A stretch of 64,000 bases of DNA from Meconema thalassinum. Taxonomy: Eukaryota; Arthropoda; Insecta; Orthoptera; Tettigoniidae. The notes beneath the pieces were generated by a model. The model was not told the origin of the DNA, searched no databases, and worked only from the letters and a program-made list of their open reading frames with translations. The first letter of the stretch is position 1, and each line of letters starts with the position of its first letter. This document shows, piece after piece, positions 28,244 to 41,090 of the stretch. The translations under genes and the position numbers were made by a program. The DNA is taken from contig OX336393.1 of NCBI GenBank assembly GCA_946902985.2, positions 133,390,533 through 133,454,532 on the forward strand, read 5' to 3'.

Positions 28244-31040
28244 ATGCCTAAAAGAAAGTGCAAGTTTACAGATGCTTTGAAAACCAAATATCCTGCTTTC
28301 AAGCTTGTGCGTAATGATTTTGAAGCAGAATGTAAAATTTGCCCAACTGCAACTTTCGTCTCGGTAGCAAATAATGGTAAGTTCTATAATTTATTGTTTT
28401 AGTTAATAAATTACAAATATTAAAATGTATATAGAATTTTCATTTAATTTCGTAGGTTATCAAGATTTGGATAGCCACATTTATTCTAATAAACACAAAA
28501 AAGTGTACAAGGCTGCGGCAGTTCGCAAACTATAGACAAGCTTTTTTCATATCAACTACAGCATTAACGAATCGCGTTTTAGCTGCGGAAGGAGCTTTAG
28601 CATTCTATACCGTTCGTCATCATTCAACCTACAGATCAATGGACTGCACACCCAAATTGAACCAGACAATTTACTATGATTCGGAAGTGGCCAAAATAAT
28701 TTCTTCAGCTAGAACCAAAACTGAAAGGATAATAAACAGAGTAATGGGCCCACATGCTGTTGATGTTACAGTACAATGTACGAAAGGTATGCCTTGTTAT
28801 GGAGTGTGTACGGATGGAAGTAAACATGTAAGTCTGAAAATGTTTCCTATTCTCATTCAATATTTCGATTATAAACTAGGTGGTATTAAAACTAAGGTTG
28901 TAGAACTAAAGACAACTCCTAATGAGAAGGCTGAATATATTGCAGGGTATAATATGGATACCTTGTCTAGTATAGGTATTGTAGAGAAATGTGTGGCCTT
29001 TGCTGGTGACAACACGAACACTAACTTTGGTGTTTTAAATCGCAGAGGAGGCAAGAATGTATTTACTAACTTAAAGGATGTTGTCAATAGGAGTATGGTA
29101 GGTAAAGGTTGCCCAGCTCATATATTGAATAGTACAATTCTACATGAAACTGATGTTTTATCTGTGGACATAGATTGTCTTATTGTTTAGTTGTACAATT
29201 ATTTCTTAATTTACACTGTAAGAACTGAACAGTTAAAGTCATATTGTGAATTTGTTGATAACAATTACAAACAATTACTCTCCCACCGCAAGACAAGATG
29301 GCTATCTCTGTTCCCCGCTGTTGAGAGATTATTGGAAATGTTTCTTCCCTTGAAGTCTTACTTCTTATCAGTGCCAAATCCTCCAAAATTTCTCATTACT
29401 TTTTTTGGAAATAACTTGAGTGAAGCTTATTTGTGGCACCTGCATTCTCTAATGTCAATATTTCACTCAAAGACTTTGATAATAGAGAAAGAAGAGAGTG
29501 CTATGTTAGAAATCATGAATGTGTTGGAAAGTGTCAAGGTTATGCTTCAAAATAGATATTAAGGTTCTTTCTTCATTGAAGGTGAAAGATGTAGCAGAAC
29601 ATATTCGAAAAGAGGGGTATGATAAGGAAGCAGATTTATTTATGAATGAAGCATTGATGTTATATAAAGTATGTTTGGAATATTTGACAAAATGGATAAC
29701 ATATTGTAGGGTACCTGAGAGGGTAGCCTCTACAAAGTATTAATCTAAGAGATGAAATAAATGTGTTTAGGGGGAAAGCTTGGCAATTACGTGCAAGAGG
29801 TGGTGATTATCTAGTGGCTTGAGATCGTCATTACGATCTGCAAGGAGAACTCCCCAATGTGCTGCTTGGCGGGGTAGTTCAGGGTGTGAATGTGAAAGGA
29901 AGGGTAGTTTACTTAATGCGCTGTGCGCGATATCGGCGCTAAGCGGTCTGATGTAAATCGTAAGCGGGCGAGCTGGGAGCGAGCCTGCCGGTGTCAGCGC
30001 TGTGGCTGTGACGCTTTTCTGACGTCACGAAGCAATTAAATAACAGTGCTAATACTAGATCCTACCTAGCGGGGAAGCTAAGAGGGTAGGATCTTATCAG
30101 CTAATTAAATAAATGAAAAGACCAGTGGCTTCTACTATGTTTGAGTTTAATGAGTACATCGAATTTGAAGTACTCCTGTAATTTGCAGTGCAGTTAATAA
30201 AAATAAGTAATTATCACAATCCAAGCACAGGGGGATGGGAGTGTAATTAAATGTGTATGTGTAGTGATCGCTTAAGACACTTACCCTTCGGCTTCCAGCA
30301 GCGATTCGGCACGCAGGTAACACTAAGGCAGACTGATCCGGAGGCATGACCTCCCGGAGTTTTTATAGAAGCGTCGCGCTGCGTTTGCGGAATTCGCACA
30401 TTTCTCCAATGTCAAAGCCCTCCCTGGGGTCGTTGGGCTTGGACACGAGGTTACCTGAGTTCATTGAGGCAATAATTTGTGTAGACGTATAATTTTGTAG
30501 ATGTATTGGTTGGATCTTGAAGTAGGTATGTGGCATTTGGTTTTCCGGGGGTGTTAGTGTTAGGGGATGATGGTGGCGTACCCTATGGGTACAACAATAT
30601 TTTGATGATTTCAGTTGCTTAACTTTAAAGAAGATGGGATACACTGATGTTGAAAAGAGTATTATGTATTTACAAGGAAAAGGTATTCACATTGATGATG
30701 CAAAATGTTTTGATCAGTTTTGTAATCTGAGTAAATTTACAGAGAAGTTTTCAAATAACAGCGAATATCTTAAATTGACTTTTAGTTAGAAATGGGCAAA
30801 ATATTTCAATGATAGGGATAATTTTGAATGCTACTCAGAGTTTCTTAAACTGCAGAATATTTATTTTGTATCCCAGGTCACGATGCTAATGTGGAGAGAG
30901 TGTTCTCATTGATTTCATCTCAATGGACAGATGAAAGAAATAGATCGCAAATAGAATCTGTGAAAGGTCTATTAATGGTGCAGTACAATTTTAAGGAATA
31001 CTCTTGTCAGGACTTCTATAAACATCTGTTGGAGACCTAA
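28244..31040 (+). pseudogene. hAT transposase (BED zinc finger), broken
   Basis: Exon 1 (28244-28376) starts MPKRKCKFTDALK and carries the first half of a BED finger ('CKICP'). A GT-AG intron (28377-28455) leads to 'GYQDLDSHIYSNKHKKV', supplying the His ligands. A stop and a frame change near 28535 follow, then a long open stretch from 28561 ('RVLAAEGALAFYTVRHH') through 'KCVAFAGDNTNTNFG' (catalytic-core style) to one in-frame TAG at 29188 and on to 29562. Further pieces are at 29575-29706 and, after the nested insertion, 30593-31040 ('YFDDFSCL', then the dimerisation tail 'DANVERVFSLISSQW' in another frame). At least four lesions make it inactive. Confidence 0.85.
29707..30592. mobile_element. 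Nested insertion of unknown type in the hAT transposase
   Basis: The transposase frame is lost after 'KWITYC' (about 29706) and resumes with 'QQYFDDFSCL' (about 30593). The intervening 0.9 kb is GC-richer and has no coding domain. GGTACC/GGGTAC occurs near both edges, but I could not fix the exact ends or a target duplication. It may be a non-autonomous element or SINE-like sequence. Confidence 0.45.
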
Positions 31041-31479
31041 ACTGTTGACAGGAATATCATCCTCAGATAAATAGTGTACAAATACAAATAAAGTGTAATT
31101 TCATGTTTTTAATTTCAGAATAATATAAATTTTCAGTGGCAACGTTATAAGTTTATTAATGTAATTAATACATCTTGAAGTTCTTAACAATTTTTATCGT
31201 ATCTTATGTCTTTGTTAATTTTAGATTTGTCCTCCTTTTCCCCTTAATGTCCTCAATTTTTCCCTTTGTTGTCCTCTATTCCACAGTAGATCTGGTCACC
31301 CTAACTTTAAAACACTATTACACAGGAACACATACACTAGATAACACTAACACACCCAGCACTTAAAGTAAAGCCATTATTATTCCCTGGAAGCCACAAA
31401 CGAAGCACAGTTCCTCCATATTGGCCGATATAAGACGCAGCATCATTACCCATGATCTCACCCACTGGGCACGGCCTAT

Positions 31480-31480
31480 G

Positions 31481-31525
<45 letters not shown>
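31480..31525. repeat. (ATT)n microsatellite
   Basis: About 14 ATT units preceded by GGCCTATG. The similar context GACCCTATGATTATT at 24010-24035 marks the 5' edge of RTE-like copy 2, so this could be the scar of a very short 5' fragment of that family or simply a preferred target. Confidence 0.8.
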
Positions 31526-31706
31526 TCTTTATGTAACACTCAGTACATGTTGTTTGAGATTATTTTCTACTTATTGCAGCCCCAAATCTCCTCCCAACAG
31601 TCCGAATACAGAACTGTCGGCCATGGAAGAACTGAAAGGAGTTTACAATAATGACTGCTATAAGATAAGTTAGTACTGTGCTTGAAAAGTTTATAAACAT
31701 ATCTAA

Positions 31707-33808
31707 CTAGCTGACCCGGCAGACGTTGTACTGCCAATCAAAGAAAGTGTTGTAACTTGGTTTCTTGAAGTGCTTTTGGATACACAATATTTTTTTCAAA
31801 TTCTGGTTATTGCCTCTAAAGTATCGAGAAATGAATTAACTAACCTAGAAACATTCGTGGGAGCGTGCACAACAACTCTCCAAAGTTTCATCGCAATCGG
31901 ATAAATGGCATATAACGCATACGGGATTTTGTTTAAATGATTCGTGCGCTGTCACTCTTTTGTTGAATCTACTCGTGCTCTACCAACTGTGAAATGGATT
32001 TACTAACTTAGAAAGCTTGACGTAAGTGTACACAACAACTCATCAAAGTATCATCGCAATCGATGAATAGTATATGAACGCATACGGGATTTTGTTCGAA
32101 CGCTACGCGCGTCGTCACTCATTTGTTACATCTACCCGTGCGCTACCAATATTGTAAAATGGATTTACCAAGTTGAACACCTTCCCTGGCGTGTACACAA
32201 CAACTCATCAAAGTTTTATCGGAATCGAATGAATGACATATCAACGCATACGGGATTTTCATTAAACGATTCGCGTGCCGTCACTCATTTGTTGAATCTA
32301 CTCATGCGCTACCCATTATAAAATAGATTTACTAAGCTTGAAACCTTCTCTGCAGTGTATTCAATGATTCACCAAGGTTTCATCGCAATCGGATGAATGA
32401 TATATGACCGCATACGGGACATTGTGGAAACGATTCCCGCGCCGCCGCTCATTTGTTGAATCTACTCGTGCGCTACTTATTAAAAACTGGATTTACTAAG
32501 CCAGAAACCTTTACTGAAGTGTACACAACAATTCACCAAAGTTTCATCGCAATCGGATAAATGGTAGGCCTATATGGACGCATACGGTACTTTGTTGAAA
32601 TGATTCGCGTGCCGTCACTCATTTGTTGAATCTACTCGTGCGATACCTATTGTAAAATTGATTTAATAAGCCAGAAACCTTCCGTATTGTGTACACAACA
32701 ACTCACCCAAGTTTCATCGTAATCGGACGAATGGTATTTGAACGCATACGGGACCTTATTCAAACCCTTCGCGCGTCGTCGCTCATTTGTTGAATCTACT
32801 CGTGCGCAACCTCCTGTGAAATGGATTTACTAAGTTAGAAACACTCACGTAAGTGTACACAACATCTTACCCAAGTTTCATTGCAATCGGATGAATGGTA
32901 TATGAACGCATACGGGACTTTGTTTAAATGTTCGCGCGTCGTCGCTCATTTGATGAATCTAGTCGTGCGCTACCCATTGTAAAATTGATTTACTAAGCCA
33001 GAAGCCTTCCCTGGAGTGTACACAACATCTCACTCAAGTTTCATCGCTATCGGACGAATGGTATTTGAACGCATACGGGACCTTCTTGAAACGCTTCGCG
33101 CGTCGTCGCTCATTTGTTGAATCTACTCGTGCTTAACCTCCTGTGAAGTGGATTTACTAAGTTAGAAACCTTCACGTAAGTGCACATAACAACTCATCAA
33201 AGTTTCATCTCAATCGATGAATGGTATACAAACTTATATGAGATTTTGTTGAAACGCTTCGCGCGTCGTCACTCATTTGTTGAATCTAGTCGTGCGCTAT
33301 CTATTGTAAAATGGATTTACTAAGCCAAACACCTTCCCTGGAGTGCACTCAACCATCGCAATCGGATGAATGGTATATGAACGCATATGGGACTTTGAAA
33401 CGCTCTAACGGACAGAGACAAACAATAGATTTCGACAGCACTGCCACCTTTGGTATAAAACACAACTTTCCGCCACGGGCGGAGTGTATATTATGGCGGT
33501 AGTTGCACAGGTTGCGACCAGATGGCTCTTCGTGCAGAGACAAACAGTCCAAAAGCATCACTTTTCACTAAAACTAGCGGTTTCCATGACGACTGTTCAT
33601 GACTGTATATTGTGGTTCTAAAATTGTGTGTAAATTGTGGTTCTAAAATTCTAAAATTCCACCTACCTGGTCAAATTGTGAATCTTAACCATACATGGAC
33701 CCACCCTAACATACCCACAAAATTTCATCGAAATCGGCCCAGCCGTTTAGGAGGAGTTCAGTCACATACACACGTGTCGAAGAATTATATATATAAAGAT
33801 ATATAAAA
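31707..33808 (+). repeat. Tandem-repeat-bodied element, family E, copy 1
   Basis: Starts CTAGCTGACCCGGCAGACGT and continues as about ten diverged units of roughly 160 bp, each containing 'TCATTTGTTGAATCTACTCG', 'GATTTACTAAG', 'GTACACAACA' and 'TTTCATCGCAATCGG'. It ends with 'CGAAATCGGCCCAGCCGTTT', a CACA-rich stretch and TATATATAAAGATATATA. Non-coding. The same 5' start recurs at 44484 and 45262. Such elements are common in arthropods, and the class (Helitron-like or RTE-tail derived) is not settled by what I see. Confidence 0.75.
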
Positions 33809-33908
33809 GAGAAAGTCTGTATGTTGGTATGTATGTATGTATATTTGTTCCGTATACAAATCTACACCGTTCCACCAATCTCAACCAAATTTTGCATACA
33901 CATAGTTT

Positions 33909-34233
33909 TTCTTTTTTTTAGCGTATGGCTTTTAGTGCCGGGAGTGTCCGAGGACATGTTCGGCTCGCCAGTTTTGTAGCTGCTTCGAGACGGACACCCA
34001 ATGGGTGAGCTACAAGTACCGTTGGGGATGAAAGTTGGAAGGGAAGGGCGAGGAGTTGGAAGGTAGCGGCTGTGGCCTATAGTGAGGGACCAACCCCGGC
34101 ATTTGCCTGGAAGGAAGATGGGAAACCACAGAAGACCATCTTCAAGGTTGCCGGCGGGGGGATTCGAACCTCCTCGCCTCCCGGATGTGAGCGACTGCCA
34201 TTAGTCATGCCGTAACCACCACGGCTAACTCAC
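33909..34233 (-). mobile_element. tRNA-derived SINE, family S2
   Basis: The minus-strand head has the A-box region 'TAGCCGTGGTGGTTACGG' and the B box GGTTCGAATCC. The body includes 'GGGAAACCACAGAAGACC' in plus orientation. A T/A-rich 3' end lies at 33909-33920. A perfect 14-bp target duplication CATACACATAGTTT occurs at 33895-33908 and 34234-34247. It interrupts an unrelated repeat (CTACACCGTTCCACCAATC...). Confidence 0.92.
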
Positions 34234-34247
34234 CATACACATAGTTT

Positions 34248-35234
34248 AGGACCCAGAAGGAACGGCTGGCTACATGAATTTTCGATAGACTTTCTTATTC
34301 TTCTGATTTCTGCCTTTTTGCACTCGCTCAAAGGCTAATTAAGTCAGAAAACAAACTGATAAAGTAATGGCAAGTCCGGCATCTCCATGGCAACAATAGC
34401 TCAAGACGGGAACCACAAAGAATCCATCTATCTCGGTAAGAGGCCATGCTACACCCACTGCCAGCTAGATCACCTCCCTCCAAGCAGCTTTAAACTGCCT
34501 GTCCATTTAACACAAGACAAGATAGGTTGCAGCACCAACCGACTGTGATCGCCGCGGCATTTTCACTGCCAGCTGGATCGCATCCCTCCTGGCTGCTTTA
34601 AACTGCCTGCCCATTCAACACTCAGACGCGTACAGGATCTTTCCACAGTAGCGCTCCTTTCGTATTTACGTCCTTTTCCAGAACAAGCACTGACGTTATT
34701 TCATTTCTTACTACCGTCTATTTGAGTTTTTGGACTTTGTTAAACCCATCAAATTTTAAACAATAGACAAATCATTTTCTAAATGAAACATTGTCTTAAT
34801 CTCAAGTAAGTTATCGTATTTATTAAATTTATATTCAATCAATGTCATTTAAATCAGAATTGCATAATGATTTTAATATATTTTTTCATCATAGTCACTT
34901 TTATAATTATATTTGTTTTTTCCAATGCTTTCTTTTTAGACACCATATACTTTGAGCTAACCTCTTTACCAAGAGTTGTACTTTCCACCACGTCATGTTA
35001 CTTGAAGCCGCTTTGATTAGAAAAGGCTTATAGATCTTTAAGCATACAGGCTCTTCATTGATTATACACGGATTGGTGAAGTATTGATATTCCAACTCTG
35101 CCATTTCAAGCTTTTGACCTATATTACGAAATACTTTAGGCGCTAAAGAAGCCCGATGTGTTCTCAATCAATGCATCTTATTTGACATTATACTGGGATT
35201 ATACGTTGCTGCATTTACTTTAACTAGGTGAGAT
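34248..35234. other. Old repeat remnant with an internal 108-bp duplication; no gene
   Basis: Two similar segments starting 'CACTGCCAGCT' at 34456 and 34564 (108 bp apart), both containing 'CTTTAAACTGCCTG'. The rest is AT-rich and unrecognised. Open frames up to 86 codons have no domain. Confidence 0.4.
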
Positions 35235-35752
35235 AGGTTAGTTGGTTCCTCTGTTTAGGGGCTGCGACAACGCGGTCATGTAGCACCGTGTACTTTGGAT
35301 GTGTGTAGAATCTGTATGATAACCGGTGTTAATTGTGATGGCTGTATTATTGTGTGTTATATGTAATTCAGGTGAGGACTACAGACAGTCAGTTTTAAGT
35401 AGTTCCTACTTTTGCTACCAAATGCTACTGTCAACGACACCTAGCTGCAAACTTGGCAAATAGATACCCCCGCAACCAGAACCTGACGGTGACCGTTGGA
35501 TCCTAATAGCGTTAATCAAATCTAACCTACAAATTTTACTTTCACACGAGTGTAGTTAGTGGAAGGTTCTTTTACATCACATAAATCTCTGTCCTATGAC
35601 ATGGGCCCGCCGGCTTTACTTCCCCTCCAAAGGAAGGCATACTGAGGGATTTTAACGCTCTTCAAAACTCCGACGACTTCGGCCGGATTTGAACCCGCGA
35701 TCTTGGGCACAGAAGTTCAGCATGCTACCAACTACGCCACCGAGGCCGCTAA
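35235..35752 (-). mobile_element. tRNA-derived SINE, family S3 (left, inverted)
   Basis: The head at 35752, read leftwards, has an A box (TGGCGTAGTTGG) and a B box (GGTTCAAATCC). The body contains 'GAAGTAAAGCCGGCGGG'-type sequence and continues about 500 bp to a GGAACCAAC-like tail. It pairs with the inverted copy at 36004-36525. No clear target duplication found. Confidence 0.8.
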
Positions 35753-36003
35753 GAAGGGGGTGAAAAAGATGTGAACCTCCTACCTTGCGACCAGAGAAGT
35801 GTACAATAAAAGAAATACCGTATTAACGGACGCGCAGATTAGACAGTACTGTACTCTGCTCAGACGATCGCACTAGGAAGAAAGAAGACATTAGAATCCT
35901 GAGGAAGATATAATAGGACCTAAAAGGGGTGGTGAGAGATGGGTAGGCTACAAAGATCAAAGAATGAACTATACCGAAATACGAGGATGATTTCAGAAGA
36001 AGG

Positions 36004-36525
36004 CGGCTTCAGTGGCGTAGTCGGTAGCATGCTGTGCTTCTATGCCCAAGATCGCGGGTTCAAATCCGTCCGAAATCGTCGGATTTTTAAGAGCGTTAAA
36101 AATCCCTCAGTATGCCTTCCTTCGGAGGGGAAGTAAAGCCGGCGGTCCCATGTCATAGATTTATGGCATGCTAAAGAACCTTCCACTAATTACACCTGTG
36201 TGAAGCTAAATTGTATAGGTTAAGAATGTAACAACCCTCTTAGGTTCCTACGATCGTTGCCAAGAGCCGACTGTGGTGGCGTCTGGTAACTAAGATCTGG
36301 GCTAGCAGTCGTTGACGGTGGCGTTTGGTGGCAAAAGTAGGAACTATTTGAAAAATTCAAAAGTCTGCAGTCCTTACTTGAATTTAAAGAAAACAGATAA
36401 CACATACTAATACAGTCATCACAATTAACACCGGTTATCAGACAGATTCTACACACACCCAAAGTACACGGGGCTACATGACCACGTTGTAGCAGCCCCT
36501 CAACTTAAAAACCAACCAACGATAT
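36004..36525 (+). mobile_element. tRNA-derived SINE, family S3 (right)
   Basis: The head begins GGCTTCAGTGGCGTAGTCGG (A box), with GGGTTCAAATCC (B box) some 40 bp on. The body and tail (ending AACCAACCAAC) match the left copy in inverse orientation. The two heads face each other across about 250 bp, making an imperfect 520-bp inverted repeat. Confidence 0.8.
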
Positions 36526-36695
36526 CAGAAGAAATCAAGCTGAAAAGTGCACAATTTGCTTGATACGTGATCAGGAGGGACATGGAGAGATTTACCAGAA
36601 GGGTATGGGAGACAACAGGTAGGAAGAGAAAGAACGGGACTGGACTGAGATGGGGATTATGGGGGAAACGACGGTGGATTATCATCAACTTTTAA

Positions 36696-38097
36696 ACAAG
36701 AAGTTCCGTAACGAACTAAAGAGCCTACTTTTCTTAAAATTAAAGATTCATGCCAATGATTAATCTATATGGATCTAATGACGAAATTAAGTTGGTAATA
36801 TCGAAATTTCTAATTAGTTCGAAATACTGTATACCTGGCATAATGTAGCCTAATAGAGAACTACAGTTTGCAGCCCTGGTGACTGAATATATTCTTAGTT
36901 CCATCTCTTAAGGTACAGAATACAAAATTTGGTTGAAGTCCAATGGATAGCATGGACGTTACATGCAGTTAAACATTGGATCTAACAGCGCGCATAAAAT
37001 CATTTTGGCAACAATGACATACATGTATTGGTCAGATATAATCTGAAATAATATGATCTATTGTTGTGTCAATTTTGAATAAAATCCAATAGTAAGTATA
37101 GAAGTTACATGCATTTTAAAATTGGACCTATTAGCAGGCTTAGAATCATGTTGGCAGTACTGACGTATGTTAGTTACTCCAATTTAATCTAGAATGCCAG
37201 GTACTATACGTGAGCAAAGTTTAGAGCTATTGGCTTGCATACTTTCTGATATATTGATATTAGGGTAACAAAAATAGAGACAGTATTTATTAAAAGTTTG
37301 CAACCCTGGTTACTCTTAAGAATTGGCATAGACATATCTGTTAGGGCACAAATAGCACACACGAAATTTGGCTGAAATCCAAATTATAGTATAGAAGTTA
37401 CATGTATTTAAATTTGGTCCTCTCAGCAGGCTTAGAATCATGTTGGTAGCACTGACTCCAAATTAATATAGAATGTCAGGTACTATACGTGTGCATAGTT
37501 TAAAGCTGTCGGCTTGCATACTTTCTGATATATTGGTATTTGGATAAAATAAATTAATAGCATTTATTAACAGTTGGCAGCCCTGGTGGATCTTAAGAAT
37601 ACGTTCAGTCATATCTGTTTATGTACACATAGCACATACGAAATTTGGTTGAAATCCAATTGATAGCGTAGAAGTTATAAGCATTTAAAATTTGGACTTA
37701 TCAGCAGGCTTATAATCATTTTGGCAACACTGCGATGTATGGCCTCCTGGAAATTAAACTGCATTATTATTATCTATACGTGTGCCAATTTTGAAATAGC
37801 TCCCATTCATACCTTCCAAGATATCCAACATGGAGCTCAAATTTCAATTGCTTTTTTTCAGCAGTTGGTAGCACTGACATCTATTTCAAATATGGCCGTG
37901 AGATATTCAGGTACAGATCTTTACTGCTACCAATTTTTGTTTCGATTGCTGCAGCCGTTTAGGAGTTGATAGGGGGGGACACACACACAGCCAGACAGAC
38001 AGACAGACAGAAGGACAGACAGACAGACACACATTTGCCCGATCTCATAAGTCTACTTTTTCCTCATTTTTGCAAAATGTGAAAAGTAGGCTAAAAA
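36696..38097 (+). mobile_element. Helentron/HINE-like non-autonomous element, family A
   Basis: 5' end AACAAGAAGTTCCGTAACGA followed by GAGCCTACTTTTC. The 3' end has a hairpin (AGTCTACTTTTTC ... GAAAAGTAGGCT) and stops at AAAAA. The body is about four diverged 280-300-bp units ('GAAATTTGGTTGAAATCC', 'CAGCAGGCTTAGAATCATG'), then an ACAG/ACAC microsatellite and 'GATCTCATAAGTCTAC'. No coding sequence and no target duplication seen. The same ends occur in three other elements in this window. Confidence 0.7.
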
Positions 38098-40728
38098 TAC
38101 ACGTTGAACAATTCCTATAGGCATGAGGGAAACGATGAAGTTCAGCTCAAACCAAGGGTAAATTTCGAAAAATGGATACATTAGATACGATTTGAATTTT
38201 GAAACGTTATAAATGTGTTTCTGGAAACAAAGATGCCTCTGTTTCGTTGGTAATAATATGTACAATCGTTGTACAAGATTTATGACCGGCACTGACATAA
38301 AATTAAAATCATTATTGACTTGGCTCGGCTGCATGTTCACCTTATCACGCAACTTCTGTTGCTACGACAACGGAATGTCAGAAATATCCCAACATCAATG
38401 ATTATTTTATGGCAGACATTGAAGTATCCCCGACATGCTACTATATTTGGGGATAAAGCATAGCCTGTCGTGTGTAATACATTTTAATCTGTTACAATTG
38501 AACCCAACGGTGTTAGGCTGACTGGTGTCGAACGTGGATCTCTGAGATAGATGAGCTCAGAATAGAGATTCCAGCAAGGAACGAACACGAGATCTTTTGA
38601 GGGAGTTTAAGCTATAAAAACCCCTAGAGAAAATACACATTAAATCACTGGTGTGATATGAACTAATTCTGACATTATTTGTTAATATAATGCAGGGAAT
38701 AATAGCAGAATACTGCATTATTGGGCTGTATGGTGTATACAATTCTGGACTGAGTGCAGAAAGTTTGAGCGCTTGACAGTTGTTAAATGACTCTAGAATG
38801 TAGGCGTGGTTTCTTGGAGCCGTGTCACTCACTGTGACCTACTTATGCCGTCTGGAGCAGGTCAGGAGGGTAATATATGGTCAAGTTATTCCCCGTTACA
38901 GAATAGAGAGGCCAGGGGGATGAGGAGATACCAGTGTAATTTAATGATTACTCGTGATTGGAGTAACTCAGAGACATGAGGATTGCACCTATGTGAATGT
39001 ATAGCCGGGAGGCTAATTATCAAGCCATTAAACATTGAAATCGAGGCAGATTTAATGGAACGCGCAGTAACACAGTAGTACTGAGGTTAGCGACACGATC
39101 TGACCATGTCTTCGGGGATTTACCAATGACGCCGCGTGGGGAAGCGCTGGCAAAGGCAATTAATATTAATTAATTGGCCGATCGATCCTCGAGCACGCAG
39201 GCAGATCTGTGATCAGCGAGGAAAAATGCACTATAAAAACGTTATTTCAGGACCAGAAACGTACTGAGAGAGAAAAGGACGCTGCAAGGAAATTTTCGGT
39301 CTACTTTTTCTCTCCACACGGATATAAGGGCTGTGGGAAGGACAGTCGCAGTCAGTTGAACCATACTTGAGCGCAGAGAGCACGTCACCCGAGCTCAGAA
39401 AGGGGGCGCGCGGACTTTAACAGTTTAAGTGCAGCAACATAATAATCATGCATTAAGGCATGAATTAATAACGATTAATGTAGTCAGTTGAACCGCAGTC
39501 GAGTGCGAAGTGCACGTTACCGAGTCCAGGAAGGGACGCTCGGACTTCAACATGAAGATCCATGCAGTAAGGCATTTATTAATAACAATTATTAAGGTCA
39601 GTCGTGCCATACGTTTATAGTCGGCATTACGAAGGACTATTATCGAGCACGCAGGAAATGTACCGTGTGATATACAAGGTAGGACAATTGAGAGTGGTAA
39701 TTTGTACAAGTACAATGTATAATGGATGAGCGCAGTATGTAAACTACTGGTTAGACATATCATAGGATGTCGGATTGCGCAGATATAAACTTTGTTATGC
39801 AAGTGGTGAAATTTCGCAGGGATACCACTGTAATTAATGCTCAGGACGATGTGCAAGCATAGGTATGCGATATCAGGAAATTTATCTAAGGATAGAAATT
39901 GATAGACAGATTGGGGGACCGCTAGGAATCTTTAGGCAGAGAATCGAGACTTTCAGACGAGATGCGGGGCAGAAATGGAGGAGAGATCTTCAACGTCTGC
40001 ATTTCTGATATTCTGCAAGGAAAGGTCAACCGTTAAGAAATGTACATAGTGATCGTGTGATTTTAGTGATGATCATTTAAATATATGTAAAATTAATAGT
40101 GTAATAAGTGATATAACGTGTTGTGTGAATAAGGAAGCAACAGCTTCAACATGGAAAAGCAAAGTGCCGTGTGTTTTGTAAGGCAATAGTTATGTAAAAT
40201 GTGTGTGGGAAGTGTAAGGATGCCTTGCTAATTTGCAAATGATGGTGGGCATTGCTGGAGGAAATGCGTGGTTGGAGCCACCAGATTAACCAATGTGAGT
40301 ACCCAAAAACCATGATTTTGTAGTAATTATAGTCCACTGTATGTTGAGTGATTTCAAAATTTATAGAATATGCCAAAAAGAGTCAATTTTAGGAGGTAGA
40401 ACCTCGAGATATTATTGTTGTTTTGATTTTAGTCAAGTTGAGATGTCTTTGTACATCATTGAGTGGATAAATCGTTACCACTAATGTAAAAATGGCAATT
40501 CAGTTATATAGAAAGTTAACGTAACGAACACGGATGTTCGGTTATTGAAAATGGTTACGTTGTGTCGGTTATGGTAATGTAGGTCAGTAATAATAATAAG
40601 AAGAAGAATAAAAGAATACACGTCAGGGAAAAATGGTTGTAAGCAAAATATATATGCTAATTGGAATATTTGTCTATCCAAGCGGTAATATTATACGTGA
40701 AGGGCTAAGCAAAGCAATTTAATATCAG
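38098..40728. other. Gene-free region with short tandem duplication
   Basis: No coding domain recognised. A 132-bp partial duplication starts 'GTCAGTTGAACC' at 39351 and 39483 (both with 'CGGACTT' and 'GCATTA' segments), and a third weak copy begins near 39596. Open frames up to 136 codons lack motifs. It could be the non-coding part of an unrecognised retroelement. Confidence 0.4.
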
Positions 40729-40741
40729 AGTATATTATGAT

Positions 40742-41077
40742 GAAAAAAATCCACTGCCTGCTTCCAGTCTCCGACCGGGTCAGGAATGGAATGAATGAAG
40801 CCCCCATCTAGCGGCGAGGATATGCAGTGTGCCGGCTGCCGAAGCCTGTCGCACTCCTCTGGGGCAATGATTAAATGAATGACAGATGAAATGAAATGAA
40901 ATGATAGTGGAGAGTGTTGCTGGAATGAAATTGTGACAGGGAAAACCGGAGTACCCGGAGAAAAACCTGTCTGCCTCCGTTTTTTCCAGCACAAATCTCA
41001 CATGGAGTGACCGGGATTTGAACCACGGACCCAGCGGTGAGAGGCCGGCGTGCTGCCGCCTAAGCCACGGAGGCTAC
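40742..41077 (-). mobile_element. tRNA-derived SINE, family S1, copy 2
   Basis: Close relative of 4329-4668: the same A box (TGGCTTAGGCGG), B box (GGTTCAAATCC) and body. A perfect 13-bp target duplication AGTATATTATGAT lies at 40729-40741 and 41078-41090. High similarity between the two copies suggests recent activity. Confidence 0.93.
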
Positions 41078-41090
41078 AGTATATTATGAT

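Larger units (their letters stand above)
27920..31303 (+). mobile_element. hAT-superfamily DNA transposon with exact ends
   Basis: Thirteen-base terminal inverted repeats TAGGGTGACCAGA (27920-27932) and TCTGGTCACCCTA (31291-31303). The 8-bp target duplication ACTTTAAA lies at 27912-27919 and 31304-31311. Eight-base duplications and short inverted ends of this type are diagnostic of hAT elements. It contains a broken BED-finger/RNase-H-type transposase and a nested insertion of roughly 0.9 kb (about 29707-30592). Further 'GTCCTCC' subterminal repeats are visible inside both ends. Confidence 0.95.
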
